Shown: positions 35,865 to 47,449, numbered from the stretch's first letter. The stretch: DNA of 64,000 bases from Aminobacter niigataensis (GCF_014200015.1 NZ_JACHOT010000001.1:1426001-1490000); one strand, 5' to 3'. Notes: generated by a model not told the origin, from the sequence alone. Numbers and translations: made by a program.

Positions 35865-36716
35865 TCAGACCAAAGGCAAGTGGATATCGGTCAGAAGCTC
35901 CGGCGGGGCCACGTCGCGCGGGTTGTTGACGTATTCCTCGAACATCACCGTGTCGCGCAACTCACGGCCCGATTTAGGCAACCACTCGGCATAGAGCCAC
36001 TGGTAGGCCTTGTGCATCTCGGCATAAGGACCCTTGTGGCGCAGCACGGCATAGTCACCGCCGTCGACCGTCCGGCGTTCGAGCGGCGCCTCCGCAGGCG
36101 TTGTGGCATCGGCTGTGACGCAGGCATAGGAACGCAGCTTGTCGGCCGCGACGATGTCGGGATCGTCGAGATAGACACCGATCATGCGCATTTCGGGCCG
36201 GGCGCGGCCCCGGGCATAGAGCGTGCCGAACAGTTCCTCGAACGCCTTGCCGATCTGCATGTAGGAGCCGGTGTGAGCGACACCGACCAGGTGCACCTCG
36301 GGGATATTGCGAATTGCCACATCGAACATATGGGAAGCCTTTCCGTTTGATTGCGGGTCAAAGAGCGTGTGGCTTCCCTGTTTCCGATAGCGCGCCGGCG
36401 GCATGCCGTAGGCGGCTTTGAAGATGCGGTTGAACGACTGGACATTGGGATAGCCAGACCGCTTTGCAATTTCACCGACAGGCAGATCGCTACCGACGAT
36501 GTCGCCGGCGGCACGGTGCAGCCGCAGTCTCTTGACCGTGGCGGCAAGCGTTTCGCCGTAGATGGCGCGATAGATCCGATGCCAGTGATAGCTCGACAGG
36601 CAGGCGATCTCGGCAAGCCGCTCCATATCCAGCTCCTCGTCGAGGTGCGCGTAGATATGGTTCGATACCCTTTTCAGGCGGGCTTCATAGACCGCCCATG
36701 CCGTCTCACCGTTCAT
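35865..36716 (-). CDS. AraC-type regulator with GyrI-like effector domain
   Basis: 283 residues. Residues about 10-115 are an AraC/XylS DNA-binding domain with two helix-turn-helices (MERLAEIACLSSYHWHRIYR; VGEIAKRSGYPNVQSFNRIF, then AAYGMPPARYRK). The C-terminal 150 residues form a GyrI/Rob-like ligand-binding domain (VDGGDYAVLRHKGPYAEMH). This is the Rob-type arrangement for sensing small hydrophobic ligands. ATG at 36716 follows AGG; upstream in-frame ATGs exist. Target unknown. Confidence 0.88.
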   Translation of the reverse strand: MNGETAWAVYEARLKRVSNHIYAHLDEELDMERLAEIACLSSYHWHRIYRAIYGETLAATVKRLRLHRAAGDIVGSDLPVGEIAKRSGYPNVQSFNRIFKAAYGMPPARYRKQGSHTLFDPQSNGKASHMFDVAIRNIPEVHLVGVAHTGSYMQIGKAFEELFGTLYARGRARPEMRMIGVYLDDPDIVAADKLRSYACVTADATTPAEAPLERRTVDGGDYAVLRHKGPYAEMHKAYQWLYAEWLPKSGRELRDTVMFEEYVNNPRDVAPPELLTDIHLPLV

Positions 36717-36802
36717 GCCTAGCCTCATGCAAATCGATCGGTTGGAAAAAACCATAGATGGATTTGACAAATCCTGCTGACTTGCGACGGCGCGGCTGCA
36801 AC

Positions 36803-36832
36803 AAAAAAGGCCCGCCGAAGCGGGCCTTTTTC
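36803..36832 (-). terminator. Terminator after alaS
   Basis: GGCCCGC/GCGGGCC stem with a CGAA loop and a T-tract on the minus strand (six A on the plus strand), 22 bases after the alaS stop. Confidence 0.85.
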
Positions 36833-36853
36833 ATATCTTCTTTCGGCGGGCGG

Positions 36854-39520
36854 TCAGGCAGCGGCCATCGCCGCCTTGACCGCGGCGACGGCATCGGCTG
36901 CCTTGGTGGCGTCGGGGCCGCCGGCCTGGGCCATGTCGGCACGGCCGCCGCCACCCTGGCCGCCAAGGGCCGCGGAGGCGACGCGCACCAGCTCGACCGC
37001 GCTGAAACGCTTGGTCAGGTCGTCGGTGACCGCGACAACGACGCTTGCCTTGCCGTCGTCGCCCGCACCGACGAACACCACCACACCCGAACCGAGCGAG
37101 GCCTTGCCGGAATCGGCCAGCGGCTTGAGGTCCTTCGGCGACACGCCCGACACCACCTTGCCGAGGAAATTGACGCCGGCGACGCTCTCGCCTTCATCGG
37201 CGGCACCGCCACCATTGGAGCCGCCGAGCGCCAGTTTCTTGCGCGCCTCGGTAAGTTCGCGCTCCAGCTTCTTGCGTTCTTCGACAAGTGCTTCGACCCG
37301 CGCCAGCACGTCGGCGGGCGCAACCTTGAGCGATGCTGCAACAGCCTTCAGACGGCGATCCTGCTCGTCGAGATGGCGGCGGGCGGCTTCGCCGGTGAGT
37401 GCTTCGATGCGGCGGACGCCGGCAGCCACCGCGCTGTCGGAGACGATGCGCACGAGGCCTATGTCGCCGGTGGCGGACACATGCGTGCCGCCGCAGAGCT
37501 CGACCGAATAGGGCCGGTTGGCCTTGGCACCGTGCAGGCCGGTGCCCATCGAGACCACACGAACCTCGTCGCCGTACTTCTCGCCGAACAGCGCCATCGC
37601 GCCCTCGGCGATGGCGTCGTCGACACTCATCAGGCGGGTCGTAACCGGGCTGTTCTGGACAACGATCTCGTTCGACATGCGCTCGACCTGTTCGAGCTCT
37701 TCCGCCGAAATCGGCTTGTTGTGCGAGATGTCGAAGCGCAGGCGCTCCGGCGCGACCAGCGATCCCTTCTGCGCCACATGGGTGCCAAGCACCTCGCGCA
37801 GGGCCTCGTGGATGAGGTGGGTTGCCGAGTGGTTCGAGCGCAGGCGCGTGCGGCGCGCATGGTCAACCTTCAGCTCGACGACAGCACCTGACTTGAGCTT
37901 GCCGCTGGTCACCTTGCCGTAATGGACGAAGAGGCCGTCCGCCTTCTTCTGCGTGTCGGTCACCTCAATGACGAAACCTTCGCCCGACATCGTGCCGGTG
38001 TCGCCCATCTGGCCGCCAGATTCGCCATAGAAGGGCGTCTGGTTGACGATGATGGCGACGGTGTCCCCTGCCGCGGCATTTGCGACTTCGGCGCCGTCCT
38101 TGATGAGCGTCAGGACCACGCCTTCGGCCTGCTCTGTCTCGTAGCCGAGGAACTCGGTGGCGCCATTCCTGTCCTTGACGCCGAACCAGACCGTCTCGGT
38201 CGCAGCTTCGCCGGAACCGGCCCAATTGGCACGGGCCTCGGCCTTCTGGCGGGCCATGGCCGCGTTGAAGGCTTCGAGGTCGACCGAAATGTGGCGTTGG
38301 CGCAACGCGTCCTGGGTCAGGTCGAGCGGGAAGCCGTAGGTGTCGTAGAGCTTGAATGCGGTCTCGCCGTCGAGCATGTCACCGGAGCCGAGTGTCTCGG
38401 TGGCGTCAGCCAGCAAGCCGAGGCCGCGCGCCAGCGTCTTGCGGAAGCGGGTTTCCTCGAGCTTCAGAGTCTCGGTGATGAGCGCTTCGCCGCGTCCGAG
38501 CTCGGGATAGGCCTGGGCCATCTCGCGCACCAGCGCAGGCACCAGCTTCCACATCAGCGGTTCGTTGGCGCCGAGCAATTGCGCATGGCGCATGGCGCGG
38601 CGCATGATGCGGCGCAGCACATAGCCGCGTCCTTCGTTCGACGGCAGCACGCCGTCGGCCACGAGGAAGCAGGATGAGCGCAGGTGATCCGCGATCACGC
38701 GGTACGAGCCTACATTGCTCGCATCCGGCCCGCGACCGATCGCCGACGACGCCGCATCGATGAGATGGCGGAACAGGTCCGTCTCAAAGACCGTCTCGAC
38801 ACCCTGCAGGATCGAGGCCATGCGCTCAAGGCCCATGCCGGTGTCGATGGACGGCCGCGGCAGGTCGATGCGCTCCTCCTTCGTCACCTGCTCGTATTGC
38901 ATGAAGACGAGGTTCCAGAATTCGAGGAAACGGTCGCCATCCTCCTCGGGGCTGCCGGGAGGTCCGCCCCAGATGTGGTCGCCGCGATCGATGAATATCT
39001 CGGAGCACGGTCCGCAAGGACCGGTATCGCCCATGGCCCAGAAATTGTCCGACGTGGCGATGCGGATGATGCGGTCATCGGAGAAGCCGGCGATCTTCTT
39101 CCAGTAGCCGGCCGCCTCGTCGTCGGTGTGATAGACAGTGACGAGCAGCTTGTCCTTGTTCAGCCCGTATTCCTTGGTGATCAGATTCCAGGCGAGCTCG
39201 ATGGCGCGCTCCTTGAAATAGTCGCCAAACGAGAAATTGCCGAGCATTTCGAAGAAGGTGAGATGGCGGGCGGTGTAGCCGACATTGTCGAGATCGTTGT
39301 GCTTGCCGCCGGCGCGTACGCTCTTCTGGGCGGTCGCGGCACGCGAATAGGAACGCGTCTCGAGGCCCGTGAAGACGTTCTTGAACTGCACCATACCGGC
39401 ATTGGTGAACATCAAGGTCGGGTCGTTGCGCGGAACGAGCGGACTTGAGGCCACCACCTCGTGCCCGTTCTTCTTGAAGTAGTCGAGAAATGTCGACCGG
39501 ATCTCGTTCACGCCACTCAT
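36854..39520 (-). CDS. alaS: Alanyl-tRNA synthetase
   Basis: 888 residues, class II synthetase with editing. The N-terminal catalytic core starts [20 protein letters not shown] and [18 protein letters not shown]. The editing domain has the [11 protein letters not shown] (HxxxH) motif and [13 protein letters not shown] (CxxxH), and the C-terminal DHHA1 domain ends in [19 protein letters not shown] at 39518-39520 is the canonical start, with AAGGCGG upstream. Length normal. It charges tRNA-Ala and clears mis-charged Ser/Gly. Confidence 0.98.
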   Translation of the reverse strand: MSGVNEIRSTFLDYFKKNGHEVVASSPLVPRNDPTLMFTNAGMVQFKNVFTGLETRSYSRAATAQKSVRAGGKHNDLDNVGYTARHLTFFEMLGNFSFGDYFKERAIELAWNLITKEYGLNKDKLLVTVYHTDDEAAGYWKKIAGFSDDRIIRIATSDNFWAMGDTGPCGPCSEIFIDRGDHIWGGPPGSPEEDGDRFLEFWNLVFMQYEQVTKEERIDLPRPSIDTGMGLERMASILQGVETVFETDLFRHLIDAASSAIGRGPDASNVGSYRVIADHLRSSCFLVADGVLPSNEGRGYVLRRIMRRAMRHAQLLGANEPLMWKLVPALVREMAQAYPELGRGEALITETLKLEETRFRKTLARGLGLLADATETLGSGDMLDGETAFKLYDTYGFPLDLTQDALRQRHISVDLEAFNAAMARQKAEARANWAGSGEAATETVWFGVKDRNGATEFLGYETEQAEGVVLTLIKDGAEVANAAAGDTVAIIVNQTPFYGESGGQMGDTGTMSGEGFVIEVTDTQKKADGLFVHYGKVTSGKLKSGAVVELKVDHARRTRLRSNHSATHLIHEALREVLGTHVAQKGSLVAPERLRFDISHNKPISAEELEQVERMSNEIVVQNSPVTTRLMSVDDAIAEGAMALFGEKYGDEVRVVSMGTGLHGAKANRPYSVELCGGTHVSATGDIGLVRIVSDSAVAAGVRRIEALTGEAARRHLDEQDRRLKAVAASLKVAPADVLARVEALVEERKKLERELTEARKKLALGGSNGGGAADEGESVAGVNFLGKVVSGVSPKDLKPLADSGKASLGSGVVVFVGAGDDGKASVVVAVTDDLTKRFSAVELVRVASAALGGQGGGGRADMAQAGGPDATKAADAVAAVKAAMAAA

Positions 39521-39757
39521 ATTGCCGCCTTTGATCGCCGCCCTGGACAGATGCTTCCCACCCTTGCAGGCGGAAATTGGAACTGGCCTTTTAGCGGCCC
39601 ACCTTAACACTGTCCAGAAACACCCGACCGGCAAAAGCCCGCAATTCCGCCGCCCGGATGGTCAAAGCCGGCTGCACAAACGCAAACCGCCGGCACAATG
39701 GCCGGCGGTCGCATGGATTGACTGTCCTGGACCTTATCGATCCAGCCCTGGGCGCTG

Positions 39758-40849
<1,092 letters not shown>

Positions 40850-40904
40850 GATACATCACCCCGTAGTCGTCAATGAAGGCCGGACTGTCCGATACCGATA
40901 TAAA

Positions 40905-40933
40905 TTTGTACCGGTTTTGTTCACATTTGGCAA
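40905..40933 (-). promoter_or_regulatory. recA promoter with candidate LexA (SOS) box
   Basis: On the minus strand TTGCCA - 17 bases - TACAAA. Overlapping it is GAAC-N7-GTAC at 40908-40922, one base away from the alphaproteobacterial LexA consensus GAAC-N7-GAAC. It sits between -35 and -10, where a repressor would act, about 60 bases before the ATG. Confidence 0.65.
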
Positions 40934-41130
40934 GAGCGGCCAACCTGTTGAAATAAAATGACATTCATTGCCATGTTCTTTTTTTGTTTTTAAACTGTGT
41001 ATAATCATATGCCGCATGGGCCAAACAGCCCGTTGCCCGGCAAAACCCGTCTTGGCGAATCGCGGACGGTTGCCGCCTCTCGCATGGAACACTAAGTTCG
41101 CCGCGTTAAACGCCCACCGGACAGCCAAGC

Positions 41131-42072
41131 ATGAAGTCACCCAGAATCCTCGCCATCGGCGGCGCCCATGTCGACCGTCGCGGGCGGATGTCCGCTCCCT
41201 TCGTGCCGGGGGCCTCGATCCCCGGGGCGATGAGCGAGGAGGTCGGCGGCGGAGCCTTCAACGCGCTGCGCGGTGCGGTCCGGCGCGGCGCGGCTGGTTC
41301 GTTGATGTCGGTGCGCGGCGGCGATGCCGCCGGCGAGGCGGTGGCAGCGGAAATCGGGGCCAATGGCATCTCGGACCTGTCGTCGGTCTTTCTCGACCGC
41401 GCGACGCCGAGCTACACGGCATTGCTCGACCGTAACGGCGATGTCGTGGCAGCGCTTGCCGACATGGGACTGTACGAACTGGCCTTCCCCAAGCAGATGC
41501 GGCGCGCCAAGGTGCGGGAGGCCATCGCCGCCACCGATGCCGTGCTCTGCGACGCCAACCTGCCAGAGGCGGCACTTTGGCGCCTGGCAGAAGCGGCCGG
41601 CGCGGTGCCACTGTTTGCCATCGCCATATCGCCGGCGAAGGCGGTGCGGATGGTGCCGATCCTCGACAGGCTGTCGTGCCTGTTCATGAACCGGCGCGAG
41701 GCGGCGGTGCTTGCGGGAACCGATGCGGCTGCCGACGCAACCGAGATCGTTGAAGGGCTGCGCGCCGCGGGTCTCGGGCGCGGCGTCGTCACTGCCGGCG
41801 GCAGCGCGGTCTTTGCCTATGACGCCGAAGGGCTTTCGATGATCGCCCCGCCGGCGCCGCGCCAGGTCGTCGACGTCACCGGCGCCGGTGACGCGCTGGC
41901 GGGTACGACTACGGTCGCCTTGCTGCGCGGCGAAGGGCTGGCAAGCGCATTGAGACAAGGCATCGCCGCCGCCATACTGGCGATCGAGAGCCCATCTGCC
42001 GTACCGGAACTCGGCCAAGCAGCCTTCGACGAGGTGCTGGCCCTTGTGCCGCAAGCCCGGGAAATGGCATGA
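41131..42072 (+). CDS. psuK: PfkB-family kinase, pseudouridine kinase
   Basis: 313 residues of the ribokinase/PfkB family. VGGGAFNALRGAVRRGA is the first family signature region and DVTGAGDALAGTT carries the catalytic Asp and anion hole. Function is drawn from the next gene, which encodes pseudouridine-5'-phosphate glycosidase; the pair phosphorylates pseudouridine and splits it to uracil and ribose-5-phosphate. The next gene starts 20 bases after the stop. Confidence 0.88.
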   Translation: MKSPRILAIGGAHVDRRGRMSAPFVPGASIPGAMSEEVGGGAFNALRGAVRRGAAGSLMSVRGGDAAGEAVAAEIGANGISDLSSVFLDRATPSYTALLDRNGDVVAALADMGLYELAFPKQMRRAKVREAIAATDAVLCDANLPEAALWRLAEAAGAVPLFAIAISPAKAVRMVPILDRLSCLFMNRREAAVLAGTDAAADATEIVEGLRAAGLGRGVVTAGGSAVFAYDAEGLSMIAPPAPRQVVDVTGAGDALAGTTTVALLRGEGLASALRQGIAAAILAIESPSAVPELGQAAFDEVLALVPQAREMA

Positions 42073-42092
42073 CGCGGACCAAGGAGATCACC

Positions 42093-43016
<924 letters not shown>

Positions 43017-43093
43017 GAGCAGACGGCCAGTACCACGCCTCCATCTAATTAGTATTAGCTAATATAAAAGCCGCGGCAGCCGTCATAGAATTG

Positions 43094-43117
43094 GTCGACC
43101 CGCAGAGACGGGTCGAC
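43094..43117 (+). promoter_or_regulatory. Hairpin just before the hypothetical gene
   Basis: Perfect 9-bp arms GTCGACCCG/CGGGTCGAC with a 6-base loop, ending 2 bases before an ATG (43120). It may be a protein binding site, a psuG terminator stem without T-tract, or a translation-controlling hairpin. Confidence 0.5.
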
Positions 43118-43131
43118 TGATGGGGGGCGCG

Positions 43132-43521
43132 ATGCCTTTCGGTCCCCACGCTTGCAGGCAGCGGGATCCGCCGCGATGGCGGTGCCAGAGATGCGCTTTG
43201 CTGATAATCGCCACTGTCGCCGGCACACTGCAGTCGGGCGCGCATCAAACAGCCTCGGGCTGGACCTACCCGCCGGCCTGCTGCCAAGGCGATGCCGTCG
43301 ACGGCGACTGCCAGAGCATACCGGGAAGCGCCGTTCTGGAACGCGGCGGCGGCTGGACGGTCGTGCTCGATCCCGGCGATCATCGCAAGGTTACGCACCG
43401 AAACCGCTATTTCGTGCCCTACGGCTCGGAAATTCCGTCTCGGGACGGCCAGTTCCACATTTGCCTGCATCCGACGGAAGAGCATGAGAACTGCTTCTTC
43501 GTGCCGCCCGATGCGATGTAG
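43132..43521 (+). CDS. Secreted Cys-rich hypothetical protein
   Basis: 129 residues, no name known to me but of a recurring alphaproteobacterial type. A hydrophobic segment (ALLIIATVAGTLQSGA) gives a likely signal peptide; the mature part has WTYPPACCQG, a DC pair, YFVPYGSEIPSRDGQFHICL and CFFVPPDAM, with spaced cysteines suggesting disulfide bonds in the periplasm. The pattern 'GW.YP..CC...DC ... SxDG.FHxCL ... CFxxPP' is what I recall from related unnamed proteins. ATG 43132 follows a G-rich sequence; ATG 43120 is the alternative. The hairpin before it may regulate it. Confidence 0.72.
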   Translation: MPFGPHACRQRDPPRWRCQRCALLIIATVAGTLQSGAHQTASGWTYPPACCQGDAVDGDCQSIPGSAVLERGGGWTVVLDPGDHRKVTHRNRYFVPYGSEIPSRDGQFHICLHPTEEHENCFFVPPDAM

Positions 43522-43523
43522 CA

Positions 43524-43838
43524 CTACTTCCTGGTACGGAGCGCCGCCTCATAGGCCTTGCGCGTCCAGGCGGCCAGTTCGTCGGGATCGTCGACAGCGC
43601 TGTCGGGAATGGTCCAGTAAGGCATGTTCACCGGCCTGCCGCCGGCATCGGTCCAGCGCTTCGCGCCGGCAGCCTCGAAGTCCGGCGCACTCACCGCGTC
43701 GGCCTTGAGCATTATCTCGCCGCGCACGTCGACGCCGACGATCAGACCGTCGCAATAGATGCCCTTGCCGCCGAACATTTTGCGGATCGTGAGGTCGCCA
43801 AGCCCTGCGAAAACCTCGCGAATGGCATCGTCGCTGAT
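43524..43838 (-). CDS. TfoX N-terminal domain protein; start codon uncertain
   Basis: RKMFGGKGIYCDGLIVGVDV and FEAAGAKRWTDAGGRPVNMP with YWTIPDSAVDDPDELAAW match the TfoX N-terminal domain family (about 100 residues). The conserved upstream residues DDAIREVFAGLGDLTIRKMF are encoded in frame, but no ATG, GTG or TTG precedes them; the TGA that bounds the frame lies within a few bases of the sufA stop. An ATC at 43836-43838 would give a normal start (SDDAIREVF). An ATG at 43778 would cut off the first helix. It is downstream of sufA on the same strand. Role unknown. Confidence 0.6.
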   Translation of the reverse strand: MSDDAIREVFAGLGDLTIRKMFGGKGIYCDGLIVGVDVRGEIMLKADAVSAPDFEAAGAKRWTDAGGRPVNMPYWTIPDSAVDDPDELAAWTRKAYEAALRTRK

Positions 43839-43853
43839 TGGTGAGCTCGTCTG

Positions 43854-44234
43854 TCAGACCTGCGCGCGCGCTTCGGCGAGCGCCTTGAGGTCGGCGGGCT
43901 TGAGTTCGACGGATTCGCCGCAGCCGCAGGCCGAGCTCTGGTTCGGATTGGAGAAGGTGAAGCCGGTGCGCAGCGTGGTGATCTCGAAATCCATCTCGGT
44001 GCCAAACAGGAACAATGCCGCCTCAGGCGCGACATAGACATGGGCGCCGTCGCGCTCGATGTGGTCGTCCTTGGGGTTCGGCTCGGTCACCAGGTCGACC
44101 GTGTATTCCATGCCGGCGCAGCCGCCCTTCTTGATGCCGAGGCGGATGCCCTGCGCGTTTTCGCGCGTGGCCATGATCTCGCGCACGCGGTCGGCGGCCC
44201 GGTCGGTCATTGAGATGACGGCGAAGCGTCCCAT
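43854..44234 (-). CDS. sufA: Iron-sulfur cluster assembly protein, A-type (SufA/IscA)
   Basis: 126 residues. The three conserved cysteines are in GGCAGMEY (Cys39) and ACGCGES (Cys103, Cys105). Acts as a carrier or scaffold to deliver Fe-S clusters to targets. ATG at 44232-44234 has GGAG upstream and is preferred to an ATG 12 bases earlier. Last known suf gene of the operon; TfoX domain follows at 15 bases. Confidence 0.93.
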   Translation of the reverse strand: MGRFAVISMTDRAADRVREIMATRENAQGIRLGIKKGGCAGMEYTVDLVTEPNPKDDHIERDGAHVYVAPEAALFLFGTEMDFEITTLRTGFTFSNPNQSSACGCGESVELKPADLKALAEARAQV

Positions 44235-44337
44235 TCCAGTCTCCATTCGTCGCCGGGTTCAAGGCCCGGGGAATGACTCATTCCAGAGCTAAGATGGTGA
44301 AGATTGCATGTCCATGCAAGCACCACCGTCGCTTGGC

Positions 44338-44745
44338 TCAATACCACCCCACCGCGACCTGGGCCTCTTCCGACATACGGTCGGGGGTCCAGGGCGGGTC
44401 GAAGGTCATGGTGACCTCGACGCCGGATACGCCTTCGACGGCGCCGACGGCGTTCTGCACCCAGCCAGGCATTTCACCGGCCACTGGGCAGCCCGGGGCT
44501 GTCAGCGTCATGTCGATCTTGACCGTGCGATCGTCCTCGATGTCGATCTTGTAGATCAGGCCGAGTTCGTAGATGTCGGCCGGGATTTCCGGGTCGTAGA
44601 CCGTCTTCAGCGCCGAAACGATGTCGTCGGTCAGCCGCGCCAGCTCGTCGGCTGGGATGGCCGAGGCCGAAACGATTCCCTTGCCCGCCGTTTCCGGCGC
44701 GGTGTCGTCAACTGTGGCGGCGATAGCGTCTTCCATGGTGCTCAC
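44338..44745 (-). CDS. sufT: SUF system assembly protein, DUF59/SufT-like
   Basis: 135 residues. DIVSALKTVYDPEIPADIYELG, LTAPGCPVAGEM and GVSGVEVTMTFDPPWTPDRM are MIP18/DUF59 signatures (Cys in APGCPV, Glu in DPEIP). Related SufT/PaaD proteins help Fe-S maturation. The GTG start overlaps the sufS stop by 4 bases. A sufT name is by similarity. Confidence 0.88.
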   Translation of the reverse strand: MSTMEDAIAATVDDTAPETAGKGIVSASAIPADELARLTDDIVSALKTVYDPEIPADIYELGLIYKIDIEDDRTVKIDMTLTAPGCPVAGEMPGWVQNAVGAVEGVSGVEVTMTFDPPWTPDRMSEEAQVAVGWY

Positions 44746-45983
44746 CCGAAGAATTTACGCGCTTTTTCAAGCGCTTCGGCCAGGACGTCGATCTCGGCCT
44801 TCGTATTGTACATGGCGAAGGACGCCCTGCATGTGGAGGTTACGCCGAAGCGTTTCAACAGCGGCTGGGCGCAGTGCGTGCCGGCACGCACGGCGACGCC
44901 CTGGCGGTCGATGACCATCGACACGTCGTGGGCGTGGATGCCCTGCAGCTCGAAGGAGACGATGGCGCCCTTGCCGGGCGCATCGCCGAAGATGCGCAGC
45001 GAATTGATGGCGCGCAGCCGCTCATGGGCGTAGTCGCGCAGCATCGCCTCGTGCGCCGCGATGCGCTCGCGGCCGATACTGTCCATGTAGTCGAGCGCAG
45101 CGCCCAGGCCGATGGCCTGGACGATCGGCGGCGTGCCGGCCTCGAAGCGGTGCGGCGGCTCGTTGTAGGTGACGACGTCCTCTGTGACCTCGACGATCAT
45201 CTCGCCGCCGCCCTGGAAGGGACGCATGCGCTCAAGCAGCTCGCGCTTGCCGTAGAGCACACCTATGCCTGAGGGACCGTAGAGCTTGTGGCCGGTCATG
45301 ACGAAGAAGTCGCAGTCGAGATCCTGGACGTCGACCGGCATGTGCACCGCGCTCTGGCTGCCGTCGACCAGCACGGGGATGCCGCGCGCGTGCGCAATGC
45401 GGCAGATCTCCTTGATCGGCGTCACGGTGCCGAGCGCATTCGACATGTGCGTGACGGCGATCAGCCTGGTGCGGTCGGTCAGGCGCTTTTCGAATTCCTC
45501 GATGTGGAAGGCGCCGAGATCGTCGACCGGCACCCAGACCAGCTTGGCGCCCTGGCGCTCGCGGATGAAATGCCACGGCACGATGTTGGAGTGATGCTCC
45601 ATGATCGACAGCACGATCTCGTCGCCTTCGCCGATATTGGGCATGCCGTAGCCATAGGCGACGGTGTTGATCGCCGAGGTGGCATTGGAGGTGAAGACGA
45701 TCTGGTCGACGTTCGGCGCGTTGAGGAAGCGGCGAACGCTCTCGCGCGCCTTTTCGTAGGCGTCGGTCGCGGCATTGGACAGGAAATGCAGGCCGCGGTG
45801 GACGTTGGCGTATTCGTTGGAATAGGCGTTGGCGATGGTGTCGATCACCACCTGCGGCTTCTGGGCCGAGGCGCCGTTGTCGAGATAGACGAGCGGCTTG
45901 CCGTAGACCTCGCGCGACAGGATCGGGAAATCGCGGCGGATCGCCTCGACGTCGTAGGTGCTGTCTTCGACTTTCTTGTCCAT
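44742..45983 (-). CDS. sufS: Cysteine desulfurase SufS
   Basis: 413-residue PLP enzyme that takes sulfur from cysteine. DNGASAQKPQVVID, the PLP lysine in VMTGHKLYGPSG and the active Cys in RAGTHCAQPLL are all group II (SufS/CsdA) features. The ATG at 45981-45983 is followed by a normal N-terminus; a longer in-frame reading would run through a palindromic repeat and is not real. Coupled by GTGA to sufT. Confidence 0.96.
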   Translation of the reverse strand: MDKKVEDSTYDVEAIRRDFPILSREVYGKPLVYLDNGASAQKPQVVIDTIANAYSNEYANVHRGLHFLSNAATDAYEKARESVRRFLNAPNVDQIVFTSNATSAINTVAYGYGMPNIGEGDEIVLSIMEHHSNIVPWHFIRERQGAKLVWVPVDDLGAFHIEEFEKRLTDRTRLIAVTHMSNALGTVTPIKEICRIAHARGIPVLVDGSQSAVHMPVDVQDLDCDFFVMTGHKLYGPSGIGVLYGKRELLERMRPFQGGGEMIVEVTEDVVTYNEPPHRFEAGTPPIVQAIGLGAALDYMDSIGRERIAAHEAMLRDYAHERLRAINSLRIFGDAPGKGAIVSFELQGIHAHDVSMVIDRQGVAVRAGTHCAQPLLKRFGVTSTCRASFAMYNTKAEIDVLAEALEKARKFFG

Positions 45984-46002
45984 CGCGTCTTCTCTTTCCA
46001 AC

Positions 46003-46159
46003 GCCCCCTCACCCAGCCTCCGCTTCGCTTGGCCGACCTCTCCCCGAAGGGAGAGGAGATTGGAGACGTTTGCGCCAGTCAAAGGCGGTACTTCCGAGGT
46101 CTTGGCTCCCTCTTCTCCCCGGCGGGGAGAAGGTGGCCGCGTAAGCGGCCGGATGAGGG
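46003..46159. repeat. RIME-like palindromic repeat inside the suf operon
   Basis: Two arms: left starts CCCCCTCACCC with CTCTCCCCGAAGGGAGAGGAG, right has CTTCTCCCCGGCGGGGAGAAG and ends GGATGAGGG. It is related to 14671-14851 and lies between the sufD stop and the sufS start, about 20 bases from the latter. Confidence 0.8.
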
Positions 46160-46173
46160 CCAATTGCCACTAC

Positions 46174-47439
46174 TTACCCATGCGTCGCAAACCAGTTGCT
46201 CAGCAGCTCTTCCAGTGGCTCGACGACCGTTTCGTCTTCGAGTTCCTCGATGACCTCGGCCAGGAACGCCCGCACCAGAAGGCCGCGGGCGGTCTTTTCG
46301 TCGACACCGCGCGCCATCAGATAGAACAGGTGGTTGCGGTCGATCTCGGTGACGGTCGCGCCGTGGCCGCAGGCGACGTCGTCGGCGAAGATTTCGAGCT
46401 CGGGCTTGGTCGAGAACTCGCCGTCGTCGGAGAGCAGCAGCGTGTTGCAGGCCATGCGCGCGTCGGTCTTCTGGGCGATCTGGTGGACGTTGATGCGGCC
46501 CTGGAACACGCCCTTGGCCCGACCGGTGACGACATTGCGCACCACCTCGGTCGAACTTGTGTGCGGCACCGTGTGGTCGAGCACCATGGTCACGTCGACA
46601 TGGCTTTCGCCGGAAAGCAGGTTGACGCCGCGCAACTTGAAATCGGCGCCCTCGCCGGCCGCCTTGACGATTACCTCCTGGCGAACCAGCTTGCCGCCGG
46701 CGTTCATGACGAACAGGGTGAGCTTGGCATTCTTGCCGAGCTCGGCCTTGAACTGGGCGAGATGAGTCGCCGTCTCCGGCTGGTCCTGGACGATCAGCCA
46801 CAGCACCTCGGCGTCGTCGCCCAGCAGCAACTGGCTGACCGAACTGGCCAACCCTGCGCCCTCGCCAGTCTGGCGCTCGACGATGGTCGCCTTGGCGCCC
46901 GCGCCGACACGCACCGGCAGGCGCACATGGCTCTGGCCACCGGCCTGGACGTTCTGCAGCTCGATCGGCTTCTCAAGCTGAGTGCCCGCTTCGATGTCGA
47001 CGAAATAGCCGTCGGCAACGAAGGCCGTGTTGAGTGCGCCGACAGCGTCGTCGCTGCCATAGGTCACCAGCGCCGGCGCGTAGCTGCCGTCGACGAGCTT
47101 GTCGCCGAGCCGCTGGAACGTGACACCATCAACGGAAGGCGTAGCCGCCGACACGCCGTTGACGATCGAAAGCAGTGTCGAACCTTCGAGCAGGGCCGCA
47201 ATCGGCTTGGCTTCCGCGCTGGCGTCGAAGGCCGGCACGGAGGCCAGAAGACGACGCAGGTCGGTGTAGTGCCAGGATTCGACGCGGCGGGTCGGCAGGC
47301 CGGCCTTGATCTGCTCAATCGCATCGTCGCGCTTGACCATGACCGCGCCGTCGCCGGGCAGGAGCGAGAGCCGCTCGCCGAAGGCGTCGACGATCGCCGC
47401 CTCCGCCGGGGTACGCTGTATTTCAGCACGCATGTTCAT
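46174..47439 (-). CDS. sufD: Fe-S cluster assembly protein SufD
   Basis: 421 residues of the SufB/SufD beta-helix family. SHVDVTMVLDHTVPHTSSTE, GRAKGVFQGRINVHQIAQKT and CGHGATVTEIDRNHLFYLMA are diagnostic of SufD (His in CGHGAT). Works in the SufBC2D scaffold. ATG at 47439 has GAGG 8 bases upstream; a GTG at 47448 is the alternative. It lies 10 bases after sufC. Confidence 0.95.
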   Translation of the reverse strand: MNMRAEIQRTPAEAAIVDAFGERLSLLPGDGAVMVKRDDAIEQIKAGLPTRRVESWHYTDLRRLLASVPAFDASAEAKPIAALLEGSTLLSIVNGVSAATPSVDGVTFQRLGDKLVDGSYAPALVTYGSDDAVGALNTAFVADGYFVDIEAGTQLEKPIELQNVQAGGQSHVRLPVRVGAGAKATIVERQTGEGAGLASSVSQLLLGDDAEVLWLIVQDQPETATHLAQFKAELGKNAKLTLFVMNAGGKLVRQEVIVKAAGEGADFKLRGVNLLSGESHVDVTMVLDHTVPHTSSTEVVRNVVTGRAKGVFQGRINVHQIAQKTDARMACNTLLLSDDGEFSTKPELEIFADDVACGHGATVTEIDRNHLFYLMARGVDEKTARGLLVRAFLAEVIEELEDETVVEPLEELLSNWFATHG

Positions 47440-47449
47440 CGTCGACACC

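Noticed and set aside
43045-43075. AT-rich stretch with ATTAG/CTAAT inverted repeat after psuG
   Set aside because: Could be a promoter or binding site but is too short to assign.
45984-46163. N-terminal extension of SufS
   Set aside because: It would translate a palindromic repeat; the ATG at 45983 gives a normal SufS.
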